Source: Oscillospiraceae bacterium (lineage in GTDB: Bacteria > Bacillota > Clostridia > Oscillospirales > Oscillospiraceae). From it: a stretch of 64,000 nucleotides of DNA. The notes beneath the pieces were generated by a model that did not search any database, was not told the DNA's origin, and worked only from the letters and a program-made list of their open reading frames with translations. The translations under genes and the position numbers were made by a program. The stretch spans positions 1 through 64,000 of the forward strand of contig JAFWDU010000007.1 in NCBI GenBank assembly GCA_017516005.1, in the 5' to 3' direction. Positions 53,544 through 60,661 of this stretch are shown here, one piece after another. Numbering within the stretch: position 1 is the first letter of the stretch; every line of letters begins with the position of its first letter.

Positions 53544-54938
53544 CTAGCCCGCAGCTGCTTTGTTTTTTTCCATTGGGTTCCATCTGCCGAAATGATAGTA
53601 CAGTCGGTAGATGATCAGCAGTGCCATATTATGGGCAATCATGCAGGCCCACGCGCTGACCAGTCCATACCCGAGGAAGCGCGTGCAGATCAGGGTTCCG
53701 ACAATCCGGATCAGCCACATGCAGGAGGTATTGAAAATGAACGGAGCGGTTGTCTGACCGGCACCCATGAGCATGCCCTCCGTCACGATTGTCGCGCCAT
53801 AGAAGGGCTCCGAAAGGGCAACCATCCGAAGCACCCGGCTTCCCAGCCGTATAACCTCGGGATCTTTTGAAAACAGTCCGACCAGCGCCGGCGCAAATGC
53901 AAACAGCAGGCCTCCTGAAACAATCATCAGCCCGATCTCAACCACCGTGATGGTGCCCGACAGGCGCCTGACGCGGTCTTTATCTTTTGCTCCGATTGCA
54001 TTTCCCACCAGAGTTGCAGCCGCCGTCATCATTCCGAATCCCGGAACATAGAAAAAGCTTTCCACCGTGTTCGCGATGGTATGCGCTGCTGTTGAAATAC
54101 TGCCGAGGGCATTGATCATGGAAGCGAACACCACATATCCCAGGGATGTGCAGAAACGCTGGAGCATATTGGGCATCGCAACTTTCAGGCAGGGCTTCAA
54201 AATGGTACTGTCTGGGCGGAATCGTCCACCCCGCGGGGAAATGGATGGATGCCGCCATAGTACAACTGCCATGATCGTACCGCCGAGCACAAAGGAGACT
54301 GCGCTGGCCGCCGCAGCGCCGAGCACGCCCCAGCCCGCGCCGGGAAGCAGAATGCCATGCCAGACACGAGTCGGATAGATCAGAAGGGCATTGAGGATAA
54401 CGTTGCAGATATTCATGGCTACTCCTGCACGCATAGGTGTCTTCGCATCGCCCGCTGCCCTGAGCACCGTGCCGAAAATCATGCTCATCGCCCGGAACAG
54501 CATGGGAGCGTAGAGAATCCGGAAATACCAGGCTGCAGTTTCACGGACTTCCTCCGCGACATGCATCCATTTCGGCACATTTCCGCTGACCAGAAGAGTA
54601 ACTGCCGTAGCAAGAAGCCCCACAATCAGGGTCATAGTGACAGCCTGTGAGGATGCGCGGGCTGCTCTGTCCTTCTCTTCCGCTCCGATCGCCTGGCTGA
54701 TATAGGCAAGAAAACCAACGCCAATCGCATTCACAACGCCGCCCACCAGCCAGCTCACCGTAGTAGTGGATCCAACTGCCGCCGTTGCCATGGTACCCAG
54801 GGTGCCAACCATCATCATATCAATATACTGCACGGCAGTCCCAAGAAGCTGGTCGAACATCGTCGGCCACGCCAGTGAGAAAATATCGGGCAGAAGCCGC
54901 CGGTCAAAATGCCTCTTCAGTACGGATTGCGTTTCCAT
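53544..54938 (-). CDS. MATE family efflux transporter
   Basis: A second MATE antiporter, 464 residues, with twelve hydrophobic helices and typical segments such as PTMFDQLLGTAVQYIDMMMVG and AGVAMNICNVILNALLIYP. It is not close to the MATE protein encoded at 5.3-6.7 kb and belongs to a different subgroup by its N-terminus. GGAGAG precedes the ATG. It is a single gene with its own terminator; the substrate is unknown. Confidence 0.93.
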   Translation of the reverse strand: METQSVLKRHFDRRLLPDIFSLAWPTMFDQLLGTAVQYIDMMMVGTLGTMATAAVGSTTTVSWLVGGVVNAIGVGFLAYISQAIGAEEKDRAARASSQAVTMTLIVGLLATAVTLLVSGNVPKWMHVAEEVRETAAWYFRILYAPMLFRAMSMIFGTVLRAAGDAKTPMRAGVAMNICNVILNALLIYPTRVWHGILLPGAGWGVLGAAAASAVSFVLGGTIMAVVLWRHPSISPRGGRFRPDSTILKPCLKVAMPNMLQRFCTSLGYVVFASMINALGSISTAAHTIANTVESFFYVPGFGMMTAAATLVGNAIGAKDKDRVRRLSGTITVVEIGLMIVSGGLLFAFAPALVGLFSKDPEVIRLGSRVLRMVALSEPFYGATIVTEGMLMGAGQTTAPFIFNTSCMWLIRIVGTLICTRFLGYGLVSAWACMIAHNMALLIIYRLYYHFGRWNPMEKNKAAAG

Positions 54939-55041
54939 CGTATTGATCTCTCCTGTTTTGTTCTGCTTTGCGTATCATAACGCAGGACACGCTGAATTTC
55001 CAGAAAAACTTGAATGATTCAAAATCGGCCAGAGGTGCAGA

Positions 55042-55068
55042 GAGCCGGCCCATATTTCGGGCCGGCTC
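55042..55068. other. GC-rich hairpin after esterase
   Basis: GAGCCGGCCC and its complement with a seven-base loop, 42 bases after the esterase stop codon. There is no T tract, so it may mark a transcript end without being a strong intrinsic terminator. Confidence 0.5.
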
Positions 55069-55109
55069 CAATGAATTCACGTTTCTCTCAATATCTGCGG
55101 TGACTGAGA

Positions 55110-56693
55110 TTAATAAACCCAGGCCTTTCCGGGCTCCTCATCCTCGTCATCTCCGAACGCGGAAAAATCAAAACGGAACGGCGGCTTGATCTCCTTCAGA
55201 AGCGCCTGCAGGGCGTCGTCATGATTGACGCGCTCCTCTGTCTTCTCATCAAACACCATGGTATACAGATCCTGCTCCGTGGACGGATGCCATTCCGGAA
55301 TGGTCGGATTGTTGGGATTGCCAGTCTTTGCAAACTGTACATATGCGGTAAAGTACTGCTCTTCCAGCCGCGGCGTTACGCCCTCAATCTGCGTGGCAGG
55401 AACAAGATCCGCATTGTGGAATGCATAGCCAATATCGGAGCAGTGTGTCGCAGCCGTACCACCTGCGTACGGGAAGCACGGCGCAAAGAGGTAGGAATAG
55501 GTCGGAGCGGTGGACTCAGCCGCTTTCCGGCGCAGATAGTTGAGTGTTCCAGGGCGGAACATGGTATCCACGTAATTCGCGTAGACAATGTTCTTTCCGG
55601 GATATGCCTTCTCGAATTCCGCAATCAGGCGATCCGTGTTTTCTCCATAGGTTTTTTCCAGAACCGCCCTGCGCTGTTCCGGAGAGAGGCTCTCCTTGTC
55701 TTCGCCCTGCGCCACCATGAAGAACTCACCGAGAACGGTGCCCACCATTGTTGGAACAGTCCGGTGATACGGCGTGAATCCAACTTCCAGGGGATCACCC
55801 AGATACCAGTCATTGGCAACCGGCGCCCAGCCGACACGCTTGCCCTCTTTCGCCAGTTTTTCTGTCGCTTTATTGACCGCTTCGATGAATTTGGATGTTG
55901 GAGCCTGTTCCAGAAGAGAAATGTCGTCCGAACCGGGGACCAGTTCCTCCAGGATGGCAAGGCCAAGATCATGTCCTGATATCTGAGAGGAAAGCATTCC
56001 GCCGGACATTACGCCGGACATGATAATCGCTCTGTGATACAAACCGTCAGCGCTTGGGCTCTGTCCAACAGATGTCACCTTCCCACCGCCGCCGGACTGG
56101 CCAAAGATAGTCACATTGTCCGGGTCGCCGCCGAACTGATCGATGTTCTCATGCACCCACTGAAGCGCTGCAACCAGATCCGCAATACCTGCATTGCCGG
56201 AATTCACATACTTCTCTCCAAAGGAGGACAGATCCAGGAAACCAAAGACGTTCAGGCGGTGATTCACGGTAACCGATACCACATCTCCGAGTCTTGCAAG
56301 ATTTGCTCCGTCATAGCTGCACTGTTCAATAGAGGATCCGTCGGAGAATCCGCCGCCGTGGAACCAGACCATAACCGGCTTCTTTGCCTTTGGATCCAGG
56401 CTGCTGGACCAGACATTCAAATACTGGCAGTTTTCGCTGGACGGCCAGAACCGGTGCGGCGTCAGCACCTCGCCAGTCGGACGTGGCTGGGAAAGCGTCG
56501 GGCATACGAAGCCGTAGCTGAGCGCATCCTTCACGCCCTCCCAGGGCTTCAGCGGCTGCGGCGGCAGGAACCGCTTCGCTTTTGCATAACGAATGCCGTG
56601 AAAGGTGTAGATTCCATCGTAAAGGAATCCGCGGATTTTCCCCCACTGGGTCTGAACGACAGGTTCCGTCAAGTTGCAAAGAAATTTCGACAT
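55110..56693 (-). CDS. carboxylesterase/lipase family (type B)
   Basis: A 527-residue alpha/beta hydrolase of the type B carboxylesterase family. The oxyanion loop is HGGGF at 112-116 and the nucleophile is Ser200 in FGQSGGGGK; an acid and a His follow in the C-terminal half (SDIGYAFHNADL). There is no signal peptide, so it is probably cytoplasmic. The start at 56693 (MSKFL) follows AAGGAG by seven bases. Substrate unknown; it has its own promoter. Confidence 0.93.
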   Translation of the reverse strand: MSKFLCNLTEPVVQTQWGKIRGFLYDGIYTFHGIRYAKAKRFLPPQPLKPWEGVKDALSYGFVCPTLSQPRPTGEVLTPHRFWPSSENCQYLNVWSSSLDPKAKKPVMVWFHGGGFSDGSSIEQCSYDGANLARLGDVVSVTVNHRLNVFGFLDLSSFGEKYVNSGNAGIADLVAALQWVHENIDQFGGDPDNVTIFGQSGGGGKVTSVGQSPSADGLYHRAIIMSGVMSGGMLSSQISGHDLGLAILEELVPGSDDISLLEQAPTSKFIEAVNKATEKLAKEGKRVGWAPVANDWYLGDPLEVGFTPYHRTVPTMVGTVLGEFFMVAQGEDKESLSPEQRRAVLEKTYGENTDRLIAEFEKAYPGKNIVYANYVDTMFRPGTLNYLRRKAAESTAPTYSYLFAPCFPYAGGTAATHCSDIGYAFHNADLVPATQIEGVTPRLEEQYFTAYVQFAKTGNPNNPTIPEWHPSTEQDLYTMVFDEKTEERVNHDDALQALLKEIKPPFRFDFSAFGDDEDEEPGKAWVY

Positions 56694-56762
56694 GATCATT
56701 CTCCTTCCTGTTTTCTGATTAAATTTTTTAAAGGAATTGCAGGATGATTCTCCTTTACAAAC

Positions 56763-56791
56763 ATCATATCAGGACATACAACTGTTTTCAA
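56763..56791 (-). promoter_or_regulatory. promoter of the esterase gene
   Basis: Minus strand: -35 TTGAAA (56791-56786), 17-base spacer, -10 TATGAT (56768-56763). Confidence 0.7.
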
Positions 56792-56886
56792 GCATCGGTA
56801 GAATTTCATGCTGCCAACATTGCAATTGTCTCCGAATTCGATACGAAAATTGTGGCAGAATGAGGTATAGCATATTGTAAATACGC

Positions 56887-56923
56887 GGATGCCGGTAAGC
56901 TGCTGCATAACTTACCGGCATCC
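56887..56923. terminator. hairpin between hlyIII and esterase promoter
   Basis: A perfect 13-base stem (GGATGCCGGTAAG and its complement). On the plus strand it is followed by GTTTTCTT; on the minus strand, where the hlyIII transcript would arrive, the following bases are less T-rich. Confidence 0.5.
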
Positions 56924-57068
56924 GTTTTCTTACGATTCAGCATGTTTTATGTAGAAGAACGGAGCCGTCCCCCTTCCATCTTTCCAACCCTGCGTTCTCC
57001 TTCCAAATCCCGTTTTGGTCTTCGGATGCTGTTTCGGAGCTTTATCAGTACCGCTGAATAACAGTCTT

Positions 57069-57740
57069 TCAAAGGACATAGCCGAATATGCATATGAACT
57101 GAAGAATGCTTCCCAGAAGGACAAACAGATGGAATACGGAGTGCATATACCGATGTTTCTTCCCGAGGCCGTAAAGAACAGCACCGACAGTATAGGCAAT
57201 TCCCCCGCTCAGTAGCCAGGCAAATCCCGCTTTTCCAATTGCACGGATCGTTGTCGGCAGAGCGAGGACGATGCACCAGCCCATACAGATATAGCAGATC
57301 ATGGAAAAGACGGAATACTTTCTCAGATCCACAGCGGTCAATGCAGCTGCAATAACAGCAAGGCCCCAGACAATTCCAAAAATCACCCATGCCCAAACCG
57401 GACTTTCCCTTCGAATTGCAGTCAGCAGAATCGGTGTATACGTACCTCCAATCAGGAAATAGATCGTGCAGTGATCAATCACCTGCATGACTTTTTTCCC
57501 GATGCTGATCCGGAGACCATGGTAAACGGAGGATACCGTATACAGAACGATCAGGCTGGCACCGTATATGGAACTGCCGGCAATTCCCCATAAATCATGA
57601 TGGATGGCAGATCTGACCACGCAGAGGATGAGTGCCAGAACGCCAAGTGCTCCTCCTACAATATGCGAAACCATATTAAACCGCTCTTCACCGACTGTAT
57701 ACGACGGAAGAATACGATCGGCAAGCTTGATTCTTTTCAT
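57069..57740 (-). CDS. hemolysin III (PAQR/YqfA-like) family membrane protein
   Basis: A 223-residue integral membrane protein with seven hydrophobic helices. The family marks are EERFNMVSHIVGGALG, YTVSSVYHGL and DHCTIYFLIGGTYTP, containing the conserved Ser, Asp and His residues that in related PAQR proteins bind zinc. Bacterial members are called hemolysin III, but a role in membrane homeostasis is more likely. AAGGAGGG precedes the ATG. A 21-base palindrome overlaps its promoter. Confidence 0.93.
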   Translation of the reverse strand: MKRIKLADRILPSYTVGEERFNMVSHIVGGALGVLALILCVVRSAIHHDLWGIAGSSIYGASLIVLYTVSSVYHGLRISIGKKVMQVIDHCTIYFLIGGTYTPILLTAIRRESPVWAWVIFGIVWGLAVIAAALTAVDLRKYSVFSMICYICMGWCIVLALPTTIRAIGKAGFAWLLSGGIAYTVGAVLYGLGKKHRYMHSVFHLFVLLGSILQFICIFGYVL

Positions 57741-57794
57741 GGATTTCCCTCCTTAATCCCACATTGTCGTCTAAAGCAATGTCAAATCTAGATG

Positions 57795-57815
57795 ATCTAA
57801 TATCGCATATTAGAT
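57795..57815. promoter_or_regulatory. palindromic operator at hlyIII promoter
   Basis: A perfect inverted repeat with nine-base arms ATCTAATAT and ATATTAGAT around CGC. It overlaps the -10 box and the expected start of transcription, so a dimeric repressor bound here would block the promoter. The repressor is not known. Confidence 0.6.
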
Positions 57816-57840
57816 TACACGAATTGGAACTAATTGTCAA
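57812..57840 (-). promoter_or_regulatory. promoter of hlyIII
   Basis: Minus strand: consensus -35 TTGACA (57840-57835), 17-base spacer, -10 TAATCT (57817-57812). Confidence 0.7.
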
Positions 57841-57888
57841 GAGGCTCCCTGGTTCTCGCGTAATCGATTCGTGATTGGATTGCTGTCC

Positions 57889-57932
57889 AAAAAAAGAATC
57901 CTCCGCTCCGATTGAAGCAGAGAATTCTTTCT
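57889..57932 (-). terminator. terminator after vanZ-like gene
   Basis: On the minus strand AAAGAATTCTCTGCT pairs imperfectly with AGCGGAGGATTCTTT and is followed by TTTT. It lies about 55 bases after the vanZ-like stop. Confidence 0.75.
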
Positions 57933-57987
57933 TGGGCAATGAATTGTATCATCATTCAGCACGCAGGATTCCGCATGCGCCGTGAAG

Positions 57988-58407
57988 CTAATCATTCTTC
58001 TTTCTCATAATTGCCTTCAGAACGATCCCGAAAAGGATACCGGCCAGCACCCCGCTGAGATCAAGCCATACGTCTGAGATTGCCGGTCCCCTGCTCGAGA
58101 AGATCTGGATCGTCTCATCCAGGAAGGCGCAACCGAACCCGATCAGTCCAGCAAAAATACAGCCCCATTTCCGTTTGCCATAGAGCCAAAAACTAACCGA
58201 GCCAAGCGCGGCAAACTCCGTGAAGTGGGCACACTTCCGCACAATACGGTTAACATAATCTACGTCATTGCCAAACCATTTTACCAGATAACTGGCAATC
58301 CATTGACTCTGGCTGTCAGACGCCCTGGGAGGAAGGATGGACTGTCCCCAAATAAATACCAGAATCAGGAAAAACATGGCAAATGGAAGGAATTTCCGCT
58401 GTTTCAC
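57988..58407 (-). CDS. VanZ family membrane protein
   Basis: A 139-residue protein with four hydrophobic helices and the VanZ pattern (RKCAHFTEFAALGSVSFWL, AFLDETIQIFSSRGPAISDVWLDLSGVLAG). VanZ of Enterococcus gives low teicoplanin resistance, but most relatives have no known function. The start is GTG at 58407, preceded by GGGGG six bases upstream. It follows the tRNA-Thr terminator directly and may be read in part from the tRNA promoter. Confidence 0.88.
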   Translation of the reverse strand: MKQRKFLPFAMFFLILVFIWGQSILPPRASDSQSQWIASYLVKWFGNDVDYVNRIVRKCAHFTEFAALGSVSFWLYGKRKWGCIFAGLIGFGCAFLDETIQIFSSRGPAISDVWLDLSGVLAGILFGIVLKAIMRKKND

Positions 58408-58422
58408 AGGGTTCCCCCTTTC

Positions 58423-58450
58423 AAAAAAAGAACCCCCGCCTAGGCGGGGG
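58423..58450 (-). terminator. terminator after tRNA-Thr
   Basis: On the minus strand CCCCCGCC and GGCGGGGG with a two-base loop, followed by TTCTTTTTTT, two bases after the tRNA CCA end. Confidence 0.9.
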
Positions 58451-58452
58451 AC

Positions 58453-58528
58453 TGGAGCTGGTGGCCGGACTTGAACCGGCGACCTGCTGATTACGAATCA
58501 GCTGCTCTACCGACTGAGCCACACCAGC
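58453..58528 (-). tRNA. tRNA-Thr (anticodon CGT)
   Basis: A complete cloverleaf on the minus strand: acceptor arm GCTGGTG with CACCAGC, D arm GCTCAGTCGGTAGAGC, anticodon arm GCTGA-TTCGTAA-TCAGC (anticodon CGT, reads ACG), T arm CCGGTTCAAGTCCGG, and an encoded CCA. Confidence 0.97.
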
Positions 58529-58544
58529 ACATCCAAGCCTGCTG

Positions 58545-58573
58545 ATTTTATCACAGCTTGACTCATTCGTCAA
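58545..58573 (-). promoter_or_regulatory. promoter of tRNA-Thr
   Basis: Minus strand: -35 TTGACG (58573-58568), 17-base spacer, -10 TAAAAT (58550-58545), some 17 bases before the tRNA. Confidence 0.8.
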
Positions 58574-58799
58574 GAACATTATCCTGCCTTATAAAAACTG
58601 TACTTTCTGAAAAAAATACGAAAAAACGCGCATTTTGCCACATAACGCCGATGTTTTATCCCGAATTGATCCAATCTTGCAAAATCACTATATCTTGTGG
58701 TATCTGCTGCATGAATTCCACCATATTCATGATTATTCCCAAAAAAATTGGAGCCTGTTGTTAACCGTAAAAGAATGAATCCGAACCCTTTCTCTTCAG

Positions 58800-58829
58800 T
58801 TATTCACACTGTCCACAAGTTTGTCCACA
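58800..58829 (+). promoter_or_regulatory. cluster of DnaA-box-like sites
   Basis: TTATTCACA at 58800 matches the DnaA box consensus TTATNCACA. CTGTCCACA at 58809 (two differences) and TTGTCCACA at 58821 (one difference) follow in the same direction with spacings of 9 and 12. Binding by DnaA is inferred. Confidence 0.4.
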
Positions 58830-58977
58830 AGCGGAAACAATTGATACTGCGTGATTTCTGCCGTCTTACCGCTCCTGTTTGGAAGGGCCGAAAATGCATT
58901 GCTTTCATGAATGAAAGAGCCGTTTTTGGTTTCCATAACTATTTTTCATTTATGTCTCCTCCCCAACTTTTTCGATT

Positions 58978-59018
58978 AAAAAAGATGCAGGTATCTGAGC
59001 ATATCCTGCATCTTTTTC
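58978..59018 (-). terminator. terminator of the polA-rimI-tsaD operon
   Basis: AAAAGATGCAGG and CCTGCATCTTTTT-type stem (AAAGATGCAGGTAT with ATATCCTGCATCTTT, six-base loop), T-rich on both sides. It is 170 bases beyond the tsaD stop. Confidence 0.8.
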
Positions 59019-59189
59019 CGTTTCACTTTTCTGCCTGCTTCATCTCGTCCCGCACAAGAGATCCAGTGTGAAAATCCGCTGCTCCCTCGGGGGACAGAGT
59101 TGGATCTGATCATTTCTTCCTATTCTTCTGCCGGAAGCCTGTTTCTGGTTGCAAATTGCTTCCTTTTCCGGTTTCCCAACGAAACGTGT

Positions 59190-60206
59190 TCAGAATCGTC
59201 TGTCGCAGACATCCATCGTTGCATATCCGTTCAGGCTCTGATCTGCGATATTGCCCGCCAGATATTCATAGTATCCCTGCGCACCGATCATCGCGGCATT
59301 ATCGCCGCACAGAGACAGGGGCGGCATGCACAGCTTCACGCCCCGCTTTGCCGTTTCCTCGGTAAACGCAGCCCGGATCACGCTGTTTGCTGCCACGCCT
59401 CCTGCGACAGCGAGTGTTTTCCTTCCGGTCAGTTCCAAGGCTCTGAGTGTTCTGGGAACCAGTGTCCGGCACACAGCCTTGGAGAAGCCTGCACACAGGG
59501 AGGGAACATCCAGTTCCTCCCCCTTCTGCTGCGCATTATGAATCCGATTGATCGCAGCGGTTTTCAAACCCGAAAAAGACATATCCAGTTCCGAACCTGC
59601 AACCACGGAATCCGGCATCGGATACTTTTCAGGGTCTCCGCCCTGTGCCGTGCGGTCGAGAGCTGCACCGCCCGGATAAGGCATATCCAGCACTCTGGCT
59701 ACTTTGTCAAAGCATTCACCGGCTGCGTCATCTCTGGTAGAGCCAAGGATTTCCAGATCCGTATAGTCTTTCACATCCGCAATCAGGGTATGCCCTCCGG
59801 ACACTACCAGAGCGAGGAACGGGGGTTTCAGTTCCGGGTCTGCAAGATAATTTGCCGCGATATGACCCCGGATGTGGTGCACAGGCACGAGCGGCTTTCC
59901 CAGTGCAAGCGCCGCTCCCTTTGCGAAATTCACGCCTACCAGCACCGCGCCGATCAGGCCAGGTGCATAGGTGACTGCCACTGCGTCTATCTGGGCGCGC
60001 CGCAAGCCAGCCTCCTTGAGTGCCTGGTCTGCCAGACCGCAGACAGCTTCCACATGTTTCCTTGAGGCAATTTCCGGAACAACGCCGCCGTAAATCCGGT
60101 GCAGCGCCACCTGAGATGCAATGCAGTCTGCAAGGACCGTTCTTCCGTCCTCCACCAGTGCAACTGCAGTCTCATCACAGGAGGATTCCACAGCCATCAG
60201 AATCAT
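59190..60206 (-). CDS. tsaD: tRNA N6-threonylcarbamoyladenosine transferase
   Basis: Kae1/YgjD family enzyme that transfers threonylcarbamoyl to A37 of ANN-decoding tRNAs together with TsaB and TsaE. The 338-residue protein has the ASKHA ATP-binding fold, the metal motif HHIRGH near 110-115, and SSCDETAVALVEDG at the start. It overlaps rimI by four bases. The order polA-rimI-tsaD links it to the usual tsa-rimI block, although tsaB and tsaE are not in this window. Confidence 0.96.
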   Translation of the reverse strand: MILMAVESSCDETAVALVEDGRTVLADCIASQVALHRIYGGVVPEIASRKHVEAVCGLADQALKEAGLRRAQIDAVAVTYAPGLIGAVLVGVNFAKGAALALGKPLVPVHHIRGHIAANYLADPELKPPFLALVVSGGHTLIADVKDYTDLEILGSTRDDAAGECFDKVARVLDMPYPGGAALDRTAQGGDPEKYPMPDSVVAGSELDMSFSGLKTAAINRIHNAQQKGEELDVPSLCAGFSKAVCRTLVPRTLRALELTGRKTLAVAGGVAANSVIRAAFTEETAKRGVKLCMPPLSLCGDNAAMIGAQGYYEYLAGNIADQSLNGYATMDVCDRRF

Positions 60207-60661
60207 TCCAATTCTCCCTTCAGCTCTCTGCGAAAAATATAAGCGTCTTCTTTTGGCTTTTCATAGTAGTTTTTCCTTCGGCCGGCTACTTCAAATCCAA
60301 GAGACCGGTACAAGGCAACCGCCGGCACATTCCCGACTCTCGCATCCAGAGTCAGGCTTCTTGCTCCCCGGTCATACAGGCGAAGCATCAGGGATGTAAG
60401 AAGCGCTTTCGCAACCCCATGTCTGCGCAGCTCCGGATGAACCGCCAGATTCATCAGATCCGCTTCATCCAGGACCGTCTGTGCGCCGACATAGCCTGCA
60501 ATGGTTCCATCCAGGTCCGCTACCAGCCAGTCAGCAAGTTCATTGTCCAATTCTCCCTCAAGGGAGGCCGCGCTCCAGGGTACGGAAAAACACATCTCAT
60601 CCAGTTCTGCCACTTCTGGAATATCCTCCCGGCACATGGGCCGGATCTTCAGTCTGATCAT
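60203..60661 (-). CDS. rimI: ribosomal protein S18-alanine N-acetyltransferase
   Basis: A 152-residue GNAT acetyltransferase. The acetyl-CoA loop is LAVHPELRRHGVAKALL and the C-terminal end has LDARVGNVPAVALYRSLGFEVAGRRKNYY, the usual RimI signature. RimI acetylates the N-terminus of ribosomal protein S18. Between polA and tsaD with four-base overlaps on both sides. Confidence 0.93.
   Translation of the reverse strand: MIRLKIRPMCREDIPEVAELDEMCFSVPWSAASLEGELDNELADWLVADLDGTIAGYVGAQTVLDEADLMNLAVHPELRRHGVAKALLTSLMLRLYDRGARSLTLDARVGNVPAVALYRSLGFEVAGRRKNYYEKPKEDAYIFRRELKGELE

Larger units (their letters stand above)
56694..57068. other. intergenic region, esterase / hlyIII
   Basis: A 375-base stretch without a gene. 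It holds the esterase promoter (56763-56791) and a 13-base perfect hairpin (56887-56923). From 56940 to 57068 I see nothing recognisable. Confidence 0.55.
58574..59189. other. 0.6 kb gene-free region
   Basis: No gene of either strand is convincing: frames are short and lack ribosome sites. The left part is AT-rich. A group of DnaA-box-like sites lies at 58800-58829 and a strong terminator at 58978-59018. From 59019 to 59189 I see nothing recognisable. Confidence 0.55.

Noticed and set aside
53380-53583. Small gene of 67 codons between the aminotransferase and MATE genes
   Set aside because: It runs through the end of the MATE gene and its terminator hairpin and has no ribosome site.
57688-57939. 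Small gene of 83 codons upstream of hlyIII
   Set aside because: It covers the hlyIII promoter and palindrome and part of the vanZ terminator, and lacks a ribosome site.
58574-59189. Replication origin
   Set aside because: The DnaA-box-like cluster is small and none of the usual origin genes is nearby.
59100-60065. Open frame of 321 codons opposite tsaD
   Set aside because: Most of it lies over tsaD in the other direction, and the part before tsaD shows no coding features.
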